Shown piece after piece: positions 47,416 through 56,706 of a stretch of 64,000 bases of DNA. Location of the stretch: contig NZ_JAEULZ010000003.1 in assembly GCF_016793485.1 (NCBI RefSeq), forward strand, positions 124,001 through 188,000, read 5' to 3'. The notes beneath the pieces were generated by a model that did not search any database, had not been told where the DNA came from, and saw only the letters and a list, made by a program, of their open reading frames with translations. Both the position numbers and the translations under genes were made by a program. Each line of letters opens with the position of its first letter. Position 1 is the stretch's first letter. Origin of the DNA: Mesorhizobium sp. GTDB taxonomy: Bacteria > Pseudomonadota > Alphaproteobacteria > Rhizobiales > Rhizobiaceae.

Positions 47416-49613
47416 GCGCGCCGCTCCGCGACTTTCGTGGCCACCTCTGTAGACGCCGGCTTCGACCGGATGGAGCGCCAGAGATAGAAAAGGCCCCGAT
47501 AGGTCTGGAACAGGGCAAGACGCAGGAAGCGCACAGTGCCCCTGATCAAACCCGGATTGCCACGCCGTGAAAGCTGGAATTGCTCCCATTGCCGGGAGTT
47601 GGCGAAGAGGAGGTCCGCGATCAGCCGATGGTGGTTCGCCTCACTCGGAAAATAATGGCAGCCGACGGCAATCGAGTCCGCCGTGCGCTCGAAGTTGCGG
47701 ACCGTTACGGGGAGCACCCCTTCTGTTCCGTCGGCAAACCTCTTGAACCGGAGTTCCGAGACATTGCCCTTGGCGAACTCGTCCATGCCCGCACCGAACA
47801 CCAGCACGCGCGCGCCGTTGACGGAGACATCCTCGATCGTGCCCTTGAGCCACTGATTTCCGATCTTGAAATCGCAACGCCTGCTCACCTTGACGCGGCG
47901 AGACGCGGCCTTCTCTCCGCGTTCCGAAACGACGCCGAGGGCGCATCCGGCAATGATGAGGTTTATGATGTTCCATCCCCCGACGACCAGGGTGACGTCG
48001 GCTTTGAACGGTTCGGCATAGACCTTGTAGACCGTCATGGCGACGCCGAGCACAAGCACGCCGAATATGATGAAGAACGGCATGCCGATCTCAGAGATGC
48101 GGCTGGTCGCGATGGATTCGTCCTTGGCGGTCACCTTGAATGTAGGCTTGCGCGGATTGACGATGACGGAGACGACGGCGGGCAGCAGGTGGACCGTCTG
48201 CACATACTCATAGAGTTCCGATATCCACGGCCAGCGGAACGCACCGTAGAGATAATTCTGCATCATCAGGTTCACGATCATGTAGGTGAGCGTGTAGGCA
48301 AGAAACTCGCCGCCTGAAGCCGTGAATATCTGCAGGTCAAAGAACAGGTAAAAAAGCGGCGCGATGAGAAAGATCGTGCGCGGGAACGGGAACAGCCAGA
48401 ACAGTGTCGACGAGGCGTAGCAGAGGCGCTGCGCCAGCGAGAGGCCTCGCTTCATAGGCGGGAACCGGAAGCGCAGGATCTGCATCATGCCCTGCGCCCA
48501 GCGGCTGCGTTGGCCTATGAAGCTGGCGAATGTCGCCGGCTGCAACCCCGCAATCAGCGGCTTGTCGACATAGATGCTGTTCCAGCCACGCGAATGCAGC
48601 TCGACCGCCGTCTCGCAGTCCTCGGTGATCGAAATGCCGCTGAAGCCGTCGGTTTCCATAAGCGCCCCGCGGCGCAGCACGGCGGCAGAGCCGCAGAAGA
48701 ACGACGCGTTCCACTTGTCCAGCCCACGCTGGATGACGCCATAGAACATCTCGTTCTCGGATGGCATTTTCTCGAAGGTGCGCAGGTTGCGCTCCACCGG
48801 GTCGGGATTGAGGAAGAAGTGCGGCGTCTGCACGAGGAAAAGACGCGGATCCTCGCCGAAGTATCCGACGGTTTCCTGCAGGAAATCGCGCGCGGGCGCA
48901 TGGTCGGCGTCGAACACCGCGACGAGCTCCCCACGCGAATGAAGCAGACCGTTGTTGAGGTTGCCTGCCTTGGCATGCTCGTTGCGATCGCGCGTCAGGT
49001 AGATGACGCCAAGGTCGGCTGCCAGCTTCTGCAATTCGGCATGCCGGCGCTCAGCAGCATTGGCTTCGCCGATCTTCTCGGAGTTTCGTTTCTGGAGCGT
49101 CCCGCCATCATCGAGCAACCAGACCGTCAGCTTGTCCGGCGGATAGTCCATGGCCTTGGCGGCGGCCATCGTGTTGGCCAGAAGCTCCGGCTCCTCATTG
49201 TAGGTCGGGATGAAGACGTCGACGGAAGGGAGGTCGTCATCAGCAGACCTTACCCGGGCGGGGCGCGGGGCCAGCGGTTGGGCGACGACGAAAAGGCTGA
49301 GCGCCAGCATGAGCACGCTGTACATCTCGGCCAGGTAAAGCAGGAATCCGGGAATGAAGTTTTCGGGTTGATTGAGCGGCGGCAGGGTCGATGTCGAGCG
49401 CCAGTAGACATAGCGCATGACGATCGCCGTACCGAATGCGAGAGCGATCAGCCTCCAGATGCCGTCGGGTCGCAGCAGTTTCAGGATCATCATTGCGAAC
49501 AGCACGGACATGCCGGCAACGAGCTGGGTCTCCAGGCTGATGGGCAGAGTGATCAGCATGATGACCATCGCCGAAGCGAGAGCCCAAAGAACGATCATCA
49601 TGAGTTTCTGCAT
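47412..49613 (-). CDS. bcsA: Cellulose synthase catalytic subunit BcsA
   Basis: 733 aa. Several membrane helices at both ends of a family 2 glycosyltransferase domain: LLDDGGTLQ, FDADHAPARDFL, SITEDCETAV and the processivity motif QRSRWAQGM. The C-terminal PilZ domain has the arginine motif (SRRVKVSRRC) and DVSVNGARV, matching D/N-x-S-x-x-G, so activation by cyclic di-GMP is expected. It polymerises UDP-glucose into cellulose and extrudes it. It is the first gene of bcsA-bcsB-bcsZ-TPR, with coupled overlaps throughout. Confidence 0.95.
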   Translation of the reverse strand: MQKLMMIVLWALASAMVIMLITLPISLETQLVAGMSVLFAMMILKLLRPDGIWRLIALAFGTAIVMRYVYWRSTSTLPPLNQPENFIPGFLLYLAEMYSVLMLALSLFVVAQPLAPRPARVRSADDDLPSVDVFIPTYNEEPELLANTMAAAKAMDYPPDKLTVWLLDDGGTLQKRNSEKIGEANAAERRHAELQKLAADLGVIYLTRDRNEHAKAGNLNNGLLHSRGELVAVFDADHAPARDFLQETVGYFGEDPRLFLVQTPHFFLNPDPVERNLRTFEKMPSENEMFYGVIQRGLDKWNASFFCGSAAVLRRGALMETDGFSGISITEDCETAVELHSRGWNSIYVDKPLIAGLQPATFASFIGQRSRWAQGMMQILRFRFPPMKRGLSLAQRLCYASSTLFWLFPFPRTIFLIAPLFYLFFDLQIFTASGGEFLAYTLTYMIVNLMMQNYLYGAFRWPWISELYEYVQTVHLLPAVVSVIVNPRKPTFKVTAKDESIATSRISEIGMPFFIIFGVLVLGVAMTVYKVYAEPFKADVTLVVGGWNIINLIIAGCALGVVSERGEKAASRRVKVSRRCDFKIGNQWLKGTIEDVSVNGARVLVFGAGMDEFAKGNVSELRFKRFADGTEGVLPVTVRNFERTADSIAVGCHYFPSEANHHRLIADLLFANSRQWEQFQLSRRGNPGLIRGTVRFLRLALFQTYRGLFYLWRSIRSKPASTEVATKVAERRA

Positions 49614-49819
49614 TTTCGGGCCCTTTACCAGCGCCCCTGACGCCCGGCCTGTAGCCGAGCCCGGAATCCCGCGGTGAGCTTCGCCCCTCCAAGCCCCGCC
49701 ACGCGACCCCTGACAAAGGGTGCTCGCATATGAAACGGCAGATCAAACCGTTACGGTCCCACCGAACAGGAACATGGTTAACAAAGCCCTAACGGGAGCC
49801 CTGGCATCCGTTTTTCTGG

Positions 49820-50836
49820 CTAGTTGCAGGCGGTTTGCGCAGCGCCCGGCTGGCAGGGCGGGGCCGGGACCAGCGGTACGGTCTGCCGGGAAGCGGCAGC
49901 GCCCGCTGCTGACGACGCCACCGAATCGCCAGGCGGAGGCGGAACCACAGGTCCGACCGGGGCTGGCAATTGCGCAGGCGTCTGCTGAGCGGTCGAGGAT
50001 GAAGATGCCGTCCTGGCGGCGGCTTGCCTTGTCGGCTGCGGCTCCTCGCTTACCGTTTCGAAGCGGGACGCACTGATCGGATAGATCGGTGCGCCCGGCC
50101 TGCCGAGCGTTTCGTCAGGCGGCAGGGGTTCGCCGAAAGGATTCCAGTTCCTGTCCTTGAACGAAGCGCTGATCGTGTAGCCGTACATCGACTGGAGCAG
50201 GCGCTGCTCGGAAGCCGTCTCGTCACACAGCCGGAGGCGCACCTGAATGGATCCCTTGTTGCCGATCCATGTCTGGGCGAACCCTGTCGACGTTATCCTC
50301 TGCCAGCCATAGAAGCAGGTGTCGCCGCCGCTGGTGCGTCCGACCGCATAGCCGAAAGCTCCATACTTGTTCTGGACGAAATAGGACGACGTGCGCATCC
50401 GCACGCCCGGAAACAACTCCCGCATCTCGGCCTGCACGTTCTTCGCCGGCAGGTAGCCGGGACGCAGGCCCTTGCCGCCCCCGAGCGACGTCTCGACCGG
50501 GCCGAAAATCTGGATGCGCAACATGTTCTGGCCGGACGTTCCGGCCGAGTTTGCAAGCAGGACATCCTGCTGTGTCGCATTGGAGTATCGCGTCTGCAAA
50601 ACCGCGGTTACCGCAGGGCCGCCGACTTCCGGCAAGGCGAATGCCTGTTCAGCAGGGACGATCGTGGTCTGGTCGTCGCTGCGAAGCGGCATGCCCTTGG
50701 AGCAGCCGGCAAGCAACGCCACTGCTACCATGCAAGCCACTCGTAGCGGGCTTGCGGATGCAGAATTCCCAAGGTCGGAACAAAACGCAGAACGAGGGCT
50801 GTTCGTCGCGGAACGTTCAACCGAATCAGTGCTCAT
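49820..50836 (-). CDS. bcsN: Cellulose biosynthesis protein BcsN (lipoprotein)
   Basis: 338 aa from ATG 50836; starts downstream (such as the TTG coding MGNSASASPLR) are plausible because about 30 residues precede the signal. Lipobox VALLAGC gives a lipidated Cys. The mature part (SNATQQDVLLANSAGTSGQN, FPGVRMRTSSYFVQNKYGAF and CFYGWQRI) matches the rhizobial BcsN family; the C-terminal 90 residues are Pro/Ala/Gln-rich. It precedes bcsA by about 200 bases on the same strand, as in other rhizobial cellulose loci. Its exact role is unknown. Confidence 0.85.
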   Translation of the reverse strand: MSTDSVERSATNSPRSAFCSDLGNSASASPLRVACMVAVALLAGCSKGMPLRSDDQTTIVPAEQAFALPEVGGPAVTAVLQTRYSNATQQDVLLANSAGTSGQNMLRIQIFGPVETSLGGGKGLRPGYLPAKNVQAEMRELFPGVRMRTSSYFVQNKYGAFGYAVGRTSGGDTCFYGWQRITSTGFAQTWIGNKGSIQVRLRLCDETASEQRLLQSMYGYTISASFKDRNWNPFGEPLPPDETLGRPGAPIYPISASRFETVSEEPQPTRQAAARTASSSSTAQQTPAQLPAPVGPVVPPPPGDSVASSAAGAAASRQTVPLVPAPPCQPGAAQTACN

Positions 50837-50960
50837 GCAGCACAAATTATTTGATTAGCGCCGTTCGACAAGGAAACTGTCGAAGTGTTTACGCGATCAG
50901 ATCCTGGAATGACCGGTCGCTGTAGGGAATATGCAGCCCTGATAGGATTGAAAACACCCG

Positions 50961-51755
50961 CTAGCGCAACGCGGTTGCGATCGCACCCCCGTCGACCGTG
51001 AGGACGGCGGCGTTGACCTTGTCCATCTGCGCGAGGTGCAGGAAGGCGTCGGCGACATCGCTTGCGCTGACTTCAACGCCGAGCAGGTTGCCCGACATAT
51101 AGGCGTCCGGGCTGAGGCCGCGCGCGGCGGCGCGCTCGACGATCATCCGGTCCGTCATAAGGCCGGAGCGTATCCGCCCCGCATTGACGCCATTGCAGCG
51201 GATGCCTTCATGGCCGTGATCCAGCGCATATTGCTTCATCAGCGCCAGTGTGGCCGCTTTTGGCAGGCCATAGGGACCGAAATCCTTGCCGGGATTGACC
51301 GACTGGTTGGAGATATTGAAAAGGATAGTGCCACCCCTGCCCTGCCTGCGGAAAATCTTCAGTGCAGCCTGGCTGGCGAGATGATGGCCGAAGAAATTCA
51401 GGTCGAAGCTGCGCTTGAGGTCGTCAACGGCGAGATCGCCGATGGCGCCCTGTGGAGCCGAACCTGCGTTTGAGACGAGGATATCGAGGCCGCCTAGCGC
51501 CCGGTCCAGCCCTTCGAACGCCTCGGTTACAGAGGCGGCGTCGGTGACGTCGCAAAATCCGGTATGGCAGCGAAGTTCCTTGCCGAGTTCGCCCAGCAGC
51601 GCCAAGTTGACGTCCAGCGCCGAGACCTTCGCCCCGGCGCTCATGAACGTCCGCGCGATCTCTCGACCGATACCGCTGGCGGCACCGGTGACCGCCACGA
51701 GGCGGCCCTCCAGGGGAGCTGAGTATACCTGCACGGAGGTCGCCGGGCTGTTCAT
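50961..51755 (-). CDS. Short-chain dehydrogenase/reductase
   Basis: 264 aa from ATG 51755; the longer open frame upstream is antisense-like and overlaps the aldolase gene. Classical SDR: cofactor motif TGAASGIG (about 20-27), NAG in LVSNAGSAPQG, catalytic Ser in NISNQS and Y-x-x-x-K in PYGLPKA. An Asp follows beta-2 (ALDVN), favouring NAD. It is the last gene of the ten-gene carbohydrate operon, four bases after the LsrF-type gene. It may oxidise a sugar alcohol to the keto compound used by DhaK/L. The substrate is not shown. Confidence 0.87.
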   Translation of the reverse strand: MNSPATSVQVYSAPLEGRLVAVTGAASGIGREIARTFMSAGAKVSALDVNLALLGELGKELRCHTGFCDVTDAASVTEAFEGLDRALGGLDILVSNAGSAPQGAIGDLAVDDLKRSFDLNFFGHHLASQAALKIFRRQGRGGTILFNISNQSVNPGKDFGPYGLPKAATLALMKQYALDHGHEGIRCNGVNAGRIRSGLMTDRMIVERAAARGLSPDAYMSGNLLGVEVSASDVADAFLHLAQMDKVNAAVLTVDGGAIATALR

Positions 51756-51759
51756 AGCG

Positions 51760-52647
51760 TCAGGCCGCCTTCTTCTGTTCGAAGTCCTTGAAGAGCGCAT
51801 AGGCCTGGTCCGGTCGCTCGTTGTCGTGAACCACCGCCTGCAGCGCCTGCAGCATGGCCGACGGGCTCGACGACTGGAACACGTTGCGGCCCATGTCGAC
51901 GCCGGCAGCGCCCTGGTCGATCGCCTGCCAGGCCATTTCGAGCGCCTCGCGCTCCGGCAGCTTCTTGCCGCCGGCGATGACGATCGGCACCGGGCAGCCA
52001 AGGACGATCTTCTCGAAACCCTCCTCGACATAATAGGACTTCACGAACTGCGCGCCGATCTCGGCAGCGATGCGCGTGGCGAGGCCAAAATAGCGGGCGT
52101 CGCGCACCATGTCCTTGCCGACGCCCGTCACCGCCATCGTCGGGATGCCGTAGCGCGTGCCGGTGTCGATCAGCTTCACGACGTTGGAGATCGACTTGTG
52201 CTCGTATTCGGCGCCGACATAGACCTGAGCGGCCATGGCGACCGCGCCAAGGCGGATCGCATCGTCGATGTCGACAGCGACGAGTTCATTGGAGAGTTCG
52301 GTCAGGATCGAGTTGCCGCCGGAACAGCGCAGCACGACAGGCTTGTTCACCTCGGGCGGGATCACCGAGCGCAGTGCACCGCGCGTGCACATCAGGACAT
52401 CTGCATGTTCAGCGAGCGGCGCGATCGTCAGGTCCATGCGTTCCAGCCCGGTGGTCGGGCCCTGGAAGTAGCCATGGTCGAAGGCGAGCATGACGGTGCG
52501 GCCGCTGGCCGGATTGAAGATGCGCGACAGCCGCGCCTTCATGCCCCAGTCGTGATGTGCCGCGCCCTTGAGGAAGAAGCGGCTGGTGTCGGCCGGACGG
52601 CCCTGGCCCCAGTCCTTGCCGTCCTTGATGTCGTCCAGATCGGCCAT
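51760..52647 (-). CDS. lsrF: LsrF-type class I aldolase/thiolase
   Basis: 295 aa, very close to E. coli LsrF throughout: [69 protein letters not shown] and [18 protein letters not shown]. The Schiff-base Lys position in [12 protein letters not shown] is kept. E. coli LsrF cleaves the phosphorylated autoinducer-2 product with coenzyme A to dihydroxyacetone phosphate and acetyl-CoA. Here lsrK, lsrG and the Lsr transporter are absent and DhaK/DhaL replace the kinase, so the physiological substrate may differ. Confidence 0.9.
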   Translation of the reverse strand: MADLDDIKDGKDWGQGRPADTSRFFLKGAAHHDWGMKARLSRIFNPASGRTVMLAFDHGYFQGPTTGLERMDLTIAPLAEHADVLMCTRGALRSVIPPEVNKPVVLRCSGGNSILTELSNELVAVDIDDAIRLGAVAMAAQVYVGAEYEHKSISNVVKLIDTGTRYGIPTMAVTGVGKDMVRDARYFGLATRIAAEIGAQFVKSYYVEEGFEKIVLGCPVPIVIAGGKKLPEREALEMAWQAIDQGAAGVDMGRNVFQSSSPSAMLQALQAVVHDNERPDQAYALFKDFEQKKAA

Positions 52648-52674
52648 GGTCGTATCCTCTTTCGTACCTTGTTT

Positions 52675-53307
52675 TCAGTTCGTCTGCGCGTAGTCGCGCA
52701 TTGCGGTCAGGATCAGCGAGATGGAGATCGCGCCGGGGTCGGGGTGGCCGACACTGCGCTCGCCGAGCGAGCGCGCCTTGCCTGTCGTAGCAACCATCGC
52801 CTTGGAAGCCTCGACACCCTGCAACGCACCATCCACCGCGGCAGCGGTTGTCGCCTGTAGCCCATCTGCCGAAGCCGCGCGGGCGGCACGGGCCGCGGGG
52901 GCCAATGCATCGACCATCGTCTTCTGGCCCTCGGTGACGCCGCCGCGCTTCAACACGGCGGCAAGGCCTTCCTCGAGAAAGGCAGCGAAGCCCGCTCCGT
53001 CGATGACGTCGCCGGGAATGCCTTTCGAGCCGGCCCGGAACAGCGTGCCGAAGACGGCACCGGCAGCGCCTCCCGTGTTCGACATGATCGCCATGCCGGT
53101 CGCCTTGAACGGCGCATCGACCGTTTCCGGCGCTTCGCCATTCAGCGCTTCGAGCGCCGCTTCAAAGCCCCGCCGCATGCCGATGCCGTGGTCGCCATCG
53201 CCGATGGCGAGATCGGCGTCGGTGAGCGTATCGGTCCGGTCAATCATGTAGTTCGAGACCGCGACCAGCATGTCGCGAGCCTGAGTGGCGTCGAGTGTGT
53301 CGCTCAT
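52675..53307 (-). CDS. dhaL: Dihydroxyacetone-kinase-type subunit DhaL
   Basis: 210 aa, all-helical ATP/ADP-binding subunit. The Mg-binding Asp cluster is intact in LAIGDGDHGIGMRRGFEA (about 31-48), and SNTGGAAGAVFGTLFRAGSK and RSVGHPDPGAIS are characteristic. It follows dhaK by ten bases. No dhaM (phosphotransferase partner) is in the window, so whether it uses ATP directly or a distant DhaM is open. Confidence 0.9.
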   Translation of the reverse strand: MSDTLDATQARDMLVAVSNYMIDRTDTLTDADLAIGDGDHGIGMRRGFEAALEALNGEAPETVDAPFKATGMAIMSNTGGAAGAVFGTLFRAGSKGIPGDVIDGAGFAAFLEEGLAAVLKRGGVTEGQKTMVDALAPAARAARAASADGLQATTAAAVDGALQGVEASKAMVATTGKARSLGERSVGHPDPGAISISLILTAMRDYAQTN

Positions 53308-53317
53308 CGTCTCGCCC

Positions 53318-54325
53318 TCACATCCGGGAGTAGCCGAGCGATTCCGCCGGCAGGTCGAGATAGTGCTTCAGTTCGTCGTCGAGCCTCAGCAGCGTCACCG
53401 AGAAGCCCGCCATCTCCTGCACCGTCAGCCACGTGCCGACATCCGTGCGATGAACCTTGATGCCTTCACGATCGAGGATTTGGCGGATGCGACGGTTGAC
53501 GATCAGCATCTCCATCATCGTGGTCGCGCCGAGATTGTTGATCAGCAGAGCGACCTCGTCGCCGCGCTTGAACGGCAAGTCGGACAGCAACTTTTCCATG
53601 ATCTGGTCGGCGACGGTATCGGCGGGGGCGATCTTCTGGCGCGACACGCCGGCCTCGCCATGCGCGCCCATGCCGATCTCGATCTCATCGTCGGCGAGTT
53701 CGAAGGTGAGCTTGCCGGTTTCGGGGATGGAACCTGCCGCAACCGCTATGCCAATCGAGCGGAGGTTGGCGACTGCTTTGCGGGCAATGCGCTCGACCTC
53801 ATCCAACGTATCGCACTCGGTCGCTGCGCCACCGGCGATCTTGATCGCATAAAGATCGCCCGCGACGCCACGGCGGTCATGCATGCGCTCGGGCGGTGCT
53901 GCTGCGACATCGTCGGTGACGCGCACTGTCCGTACCTCGATGCCCTCGTCCTCGGTGAGGATTTCCGAGGCCATGTCGAAGTTCATGTTGTCGCCGGCGT
54001 AGTTGCCATAGAGGAACAGCACGCCTTTGCCACGATGCACGGCCTTGGCCGCTTCCACGATGATATCAGGCGAAGGTGCCGCGAAAACCTGGCCGCAGGC
54101 CGCGCCGTCGCCCATGTTCTTGCCGACGAAGCCATGGAAAATCGGTTCGTGACCGCTACCGCCGCCGATCAGCAGCGCGACCTTGCTCTCCGGCAGGTCG
54201 GTGCGCACGATCGCGGCGTGCTTGTCCAGCTTGCGCAGGCGCCCGTCATTGGCGAACACCAGTCCTTCAAGCATCTCGGCGACGACCTTCTTGGGGTCGT
54301 TGAGAATCTTCTTCGGATTAGCCAA
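53318..54325 (-). CDS. dhaK: Dihydroxyacetone-kinase-type subunit DhaK
   Basis: 335 aa from a TTG start at 54325 with a strong AGGAGGAG upstream; the protein then begins MANPKKILNDP as in the family. Glycine-rich loop LIGGGSGHEPIFHGFVG, the substrate-binding His in EIGMGAHGEAGV and the ending with VNRRIRQILDREGI. DhaK binds a short keto compound covalently through that His, and DhaL delivers the phosphate. Members also phosphorylate erythrulose and related ketoses, so the real substrate here is uncertain. It overlaps the upstream 67-aa gene by eight bases. Confidence 0.9.
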   Translation of the reverse strand: MANPKKILNDPKKVVAEMLEGLVFANDGRLRKLDKHAAIVRTDLPESKVALLIGGGSGHEPIFHGFVGKNMGDGAACGQVFAAPSPDIIVEAAKAVHRGKGVLFLYGNYAGDNMNFDMASEILTEDEGIEVRTVRVTDDVAAAPPERMHDRRGVAGDLYAIKIAGGAATECDTLDEVERIARKAVANLRSIGIAVAAGSIPETGKLTFELADDEIEIGMGAHGEAGVSRQKIAPADTVADQIMEKLLSDLPFKRGDEVALLINNLGATTMMEMLIVNRRIRQILDREGIKVHRTDVGTWLTVQEMAGFSVTLLRLDDELKHYLDLPAESLGYSRM

Positions 54326-54521
54326 TTTTCTCCTCCTGATCTTGTGGCCGTGCGTCCGGCACATGGTCGAGGATCATGAACAGCACGACGCCTGCAAGCA
54401 AAACCGGAAAGCCGAACACAAATAAATCGTGGGTAAAAGGCTGGCAGAGCATCGCGAAGCCGATCAGGATCAGGCCCGACGCAATGCGATAGAACCAGGC
54501 CTTGGTGAGGTAGGCGCTCAT
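54318..54521 (-). CDS. Small two-helix membrane protein of the transporter operon, 67 aa
   Basis: 67 aa with two hydrophobic segments (about 12-29 and 31-50) and a polar C-terminus. It starts within the end of the upstream ATPase gene (four-base overlap) and overlaps dhaK, so it is translated with them. A small membrane protein also accompanies the rhizobial glycerol ABC importer (GlpU, DUF2160-like), which has the same two-ATPase layout. Its role in transport is unknown. Confidence 0.75.
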   Translation of the reverse strand: MSAYLTKAWFYRIASGLILIGFAMLCQPFTHDLFVFGFPVLLAGVVLFMILDHVPDARPQDQEEKIG

Positions 54522-55618
54522 GCCGGTTTCCCTCCCAGGTGAGAGATGCGCGCACCGGTCGTTGCGTCAAACAGGAAGCCGGAGCCGATGCGGAAGGAGC
54601 AGGCGTCGCCCTGTTTGAAGGACTGTTCGGATGGCAGGACCTTGCGGAACGATCCGGCGTCCGAATTGACCTGCACGGCGCGCTCGAAGCCGCGATTGTC
54701 GACCGCGTAAATCGTGCCGGAGTTCGCACCCGCGCCGCCCACTGCCTCGACATCGATATCCTCCGGCCAGGCGCCGAGGCGGATCTTGCCGCTTCCCAGC
54801 CGCGTTTCGCCGAAGGAGGCGAGCGGCAGCGCCTGCGCGCCACCGGCAAGCCGCACCGATCCGTCCACGATCGTCGCATCGAAGAATGCCATGGAGGGGC
54901 TGCCGATGAGGCGGCCGACGGTGACATTCGCCGGCAACGCGATGATCTCCTCGATGGTGCCTGTCTGTTGCATGACGCCGCCGTCGATGATCGCGAGGCG
55001 GTCAGCGATCGCGATCGCGCCGTGATAGTCATGCGTGGCGTAGAGCATGGTCGACCGATGCTGGCGATGGATCTGCTTCAGCTCCGCCCGCAGCCCTTCG
55101 CGGAGCTTGAGGTCGAGCGCCGACAGAGGTTCGTCAAGCAGGAACATCTTGGGACGCCGCACCAGAGCGCGGGCGATGGCGACACGCTGCCGTTCGCCAC
55201 CGGACAGTGTATCGACGTCACGGTCGAGCAGATGCGAGATGCGCAGCAGCTCGGCCGTGCGCCCGACACGTGTTCTGATCTCGGCCTCCTCCTCGCGATA
55301 GGTCGGCGAGCGCAGGGCGAAGGCGATGTTGTCCTTCACGTCGAGCACGGGCAGCAGATTGAATCCCTCGAAGACGATGGAGACGTCGCGCGCCGACGGA
55401 TCGATGTCCGTGACGTCTCGACCGCCCAGCGAAACCTTCCCTGCATCGAGCCTTACGAGCCCGGCCGAAGCGAGGAGCGTGGTGCTCTTGCCGGCCCCGG
55501 TCGGCCCCAGCAACGCCAGGATCTCGTTATCCGGAACCTCTAAATCGAGCCCGCGCAATGCGCGCTTTGCGCCATAGGTTTTCTTCAGCCCTTCGAGTCG
55601 CAACATGGGAGCGGTCAT
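54518..55618 (-). CDS. Sugar ABC transporter ATPase 1, with Glu in the Q-loop
   Basis: 366 aa: ABC domain (about 1-235) plus a C-terminal TOBE-like regulatory domain. Walker A GPTGAGKST, signature LSGGERQR, Walker B MFLLDEPLSALD and H-loop ATHDYHG are standard. The Q-loop reads IVFEGFNLLP with Glu84 in place of the nearly invariant Gln. Together with the next ATPase it should form an asymmetric heterodimer. Two-ATPase importers of this layout include the rhizobial glycerol transporter GlpST; the substrate here is inferred to be a polyol or ketose from the downstream genes. Confidence 0.87.
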   Translation of the reverse strand: MTAPMLRLEGLKKTYGAKRALRGLDLEVPDNEILALLGPTGAGKSTTLLASAGLVRLDAGKVSLGGRDVTDIDPSARDVSIVFEGFNLLPVLDVKDNIAFALRSPTYREEEAEIRTRVGRTAELLRISHLLDRDVDTLSGGERQRVAIARALVRRPKMFLLDEPLSALDLKLREGLRAELKQIHRQHRSTMLYATHDYHGAIAIADRLAIIDGGVMQQTGTIEEIIALPANVTVGRLIGSPSMAFFDATIVDGSVRLAGGAQALPLASFGETRLGSGKIRLGAWPEDIDVEAVGGAGANSGTIYAVDNRGFERAVQVNSDAGSFRKVLPSEQSFKQGDACSFRIGSGFLFDATTGARISHLGGKPA

Positions 55619-56706
55619 GCTGCGTCTCCCGTCACGCGAAGGCCCGTTTCGGCGTCGAAGAAGAGAAGACCATCCGGCACGAAATGTACGGCATTGGCCG
55701 CACCGCCCGTGGTCTTGCGCTTGTCGACACCTTGATAGGGAACGCCGTCGATCGAGAACATGAAGAAGCGTTCACGCCCAACGGAGAAAACATCGTCCAC
55801 GGCAAGCGGGAAAGCGGTCGGGTCGCTGCCCGGTTCGACGAGATGCACGTTGAGCGGCCGTACTCCGAGCTTGAGTTTCCGGCGGCTGGCTACCGCCCAT
55901 TCGGGAATGAGATTGCTGGCCGGCGTGAGCGTCACGTTGCTGCCGCCGAGCCTGAGGCCGCCGTCGACAGGCGTAAGGTCGATCAGGTTCATCGACGGCG
56001 AGCCGATAAACTGGCCGGCAAAGACATTCTCCGGTTCGAGGAAGATGCGGTCGGGCTCGCCGACCTGCACGATGCGCCCGTCGCTCATCAGCACGATGCG
56101 GTCCGCCAGGCTCATCGCCTCGCGCTGGTCGTGCGTGACGTAGATCGTGGTGACCCCGAGCTCGCGCTGCAGATGACCGAGCTCCCAGCGCATTTCCTCG
56201 CGGAATTGCTCGTCGATCGCCGACAATGGCTCGTCAAGCAGCAGCACGGCAGGATTGCGGATCACGGCGCGCGCCAGCGCCACTTTCTGGCGGGCGCCCG
56301 GCGGCAGTGCCGAGGGATAACGCTTGAGCTCGTCGCCCAAGTTGAAGATGCCGGTTACCCAGTCGAGCTTGCGAGCGATCTCGGCGCGGGGAATGCCGCG
56401 CGCCTTGAGCGGGAAGATGATGTTCTCGCGGATGTTGAGATGCGGGTAGAGCGAGACGAACTGGAACACCATGGCGATGTTGCGTTCGCTTGCCGTGAGG
56501 TCGTTGACCCGCTGGCCGTCGAACAGCACGTCGCCGGAAGTCGCCTGCACCAGACCGGCGATGCAGCGCAGCGTTGTCGTCTTGCCGCAGCCGGACGGTC
56601 CCAAATAAACGACGAACTCACCGTTCTTGACCGTCAGGTTGACCTTGTCGACGGCCTTGAAGGCGCCGAACTCGATCGACAGGTCCTTGAGTACGATCTC
56701 GGCCAT
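55615..56706 (-). CDS. Sugar ABC transporter ATPase 2, with a degenerate signature motif
   Basis: 363 aa, MalK/UgpC-like: ABC domain plus C-terminal regulatory domain. Walker A GPSGCGKTT, Q-loop MVFQFVSLYPHL, Walker B VLLLDEPLSAID and H-loop VTHDQREAM are standard. The signature, however, is L-P-P-G-A at residues 134-138 (SALPPGARQKVALAR) instead of LSGGQ. This would spoil the ATP site formed with the Walker A of ATPase 1 while leaving the other site complete. It overlaps the next gene by four bases and the permease by one. Confidence 0.87.
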   Translation of the reverse strand: MAEIVLKDLSIEFGAFKAVDKVNLTVKNGEFVVYLGPSGCGKTTTLRCIAGLVQATSGDVLFDGQRVNDLTASERNIAMVFQFVSLYPHLNIRENIIFPLKARGIPRAEIARKLDWVTGIFNLGDELKRYPSALPPGARQKVALARAVIRNPAVLLLDEPLSAIDEQFREEMRWELGHLQRELGVTTIYVTHDQREAMSLADRIVLMSDGRIVQVGEPDRIFLEPENVFAGQFIGSPSMNLIDLTPVDGGLRLGGSNVTLTPASNLIPEWAVASRRKLKLGVRPLNVHLVEPGSDPTAFPLAVDDVFSVGRERFFMFSIDGVPYQGVDKRKTTGGAANAVHFVPDGLLFFDAETGLRVTGDAA

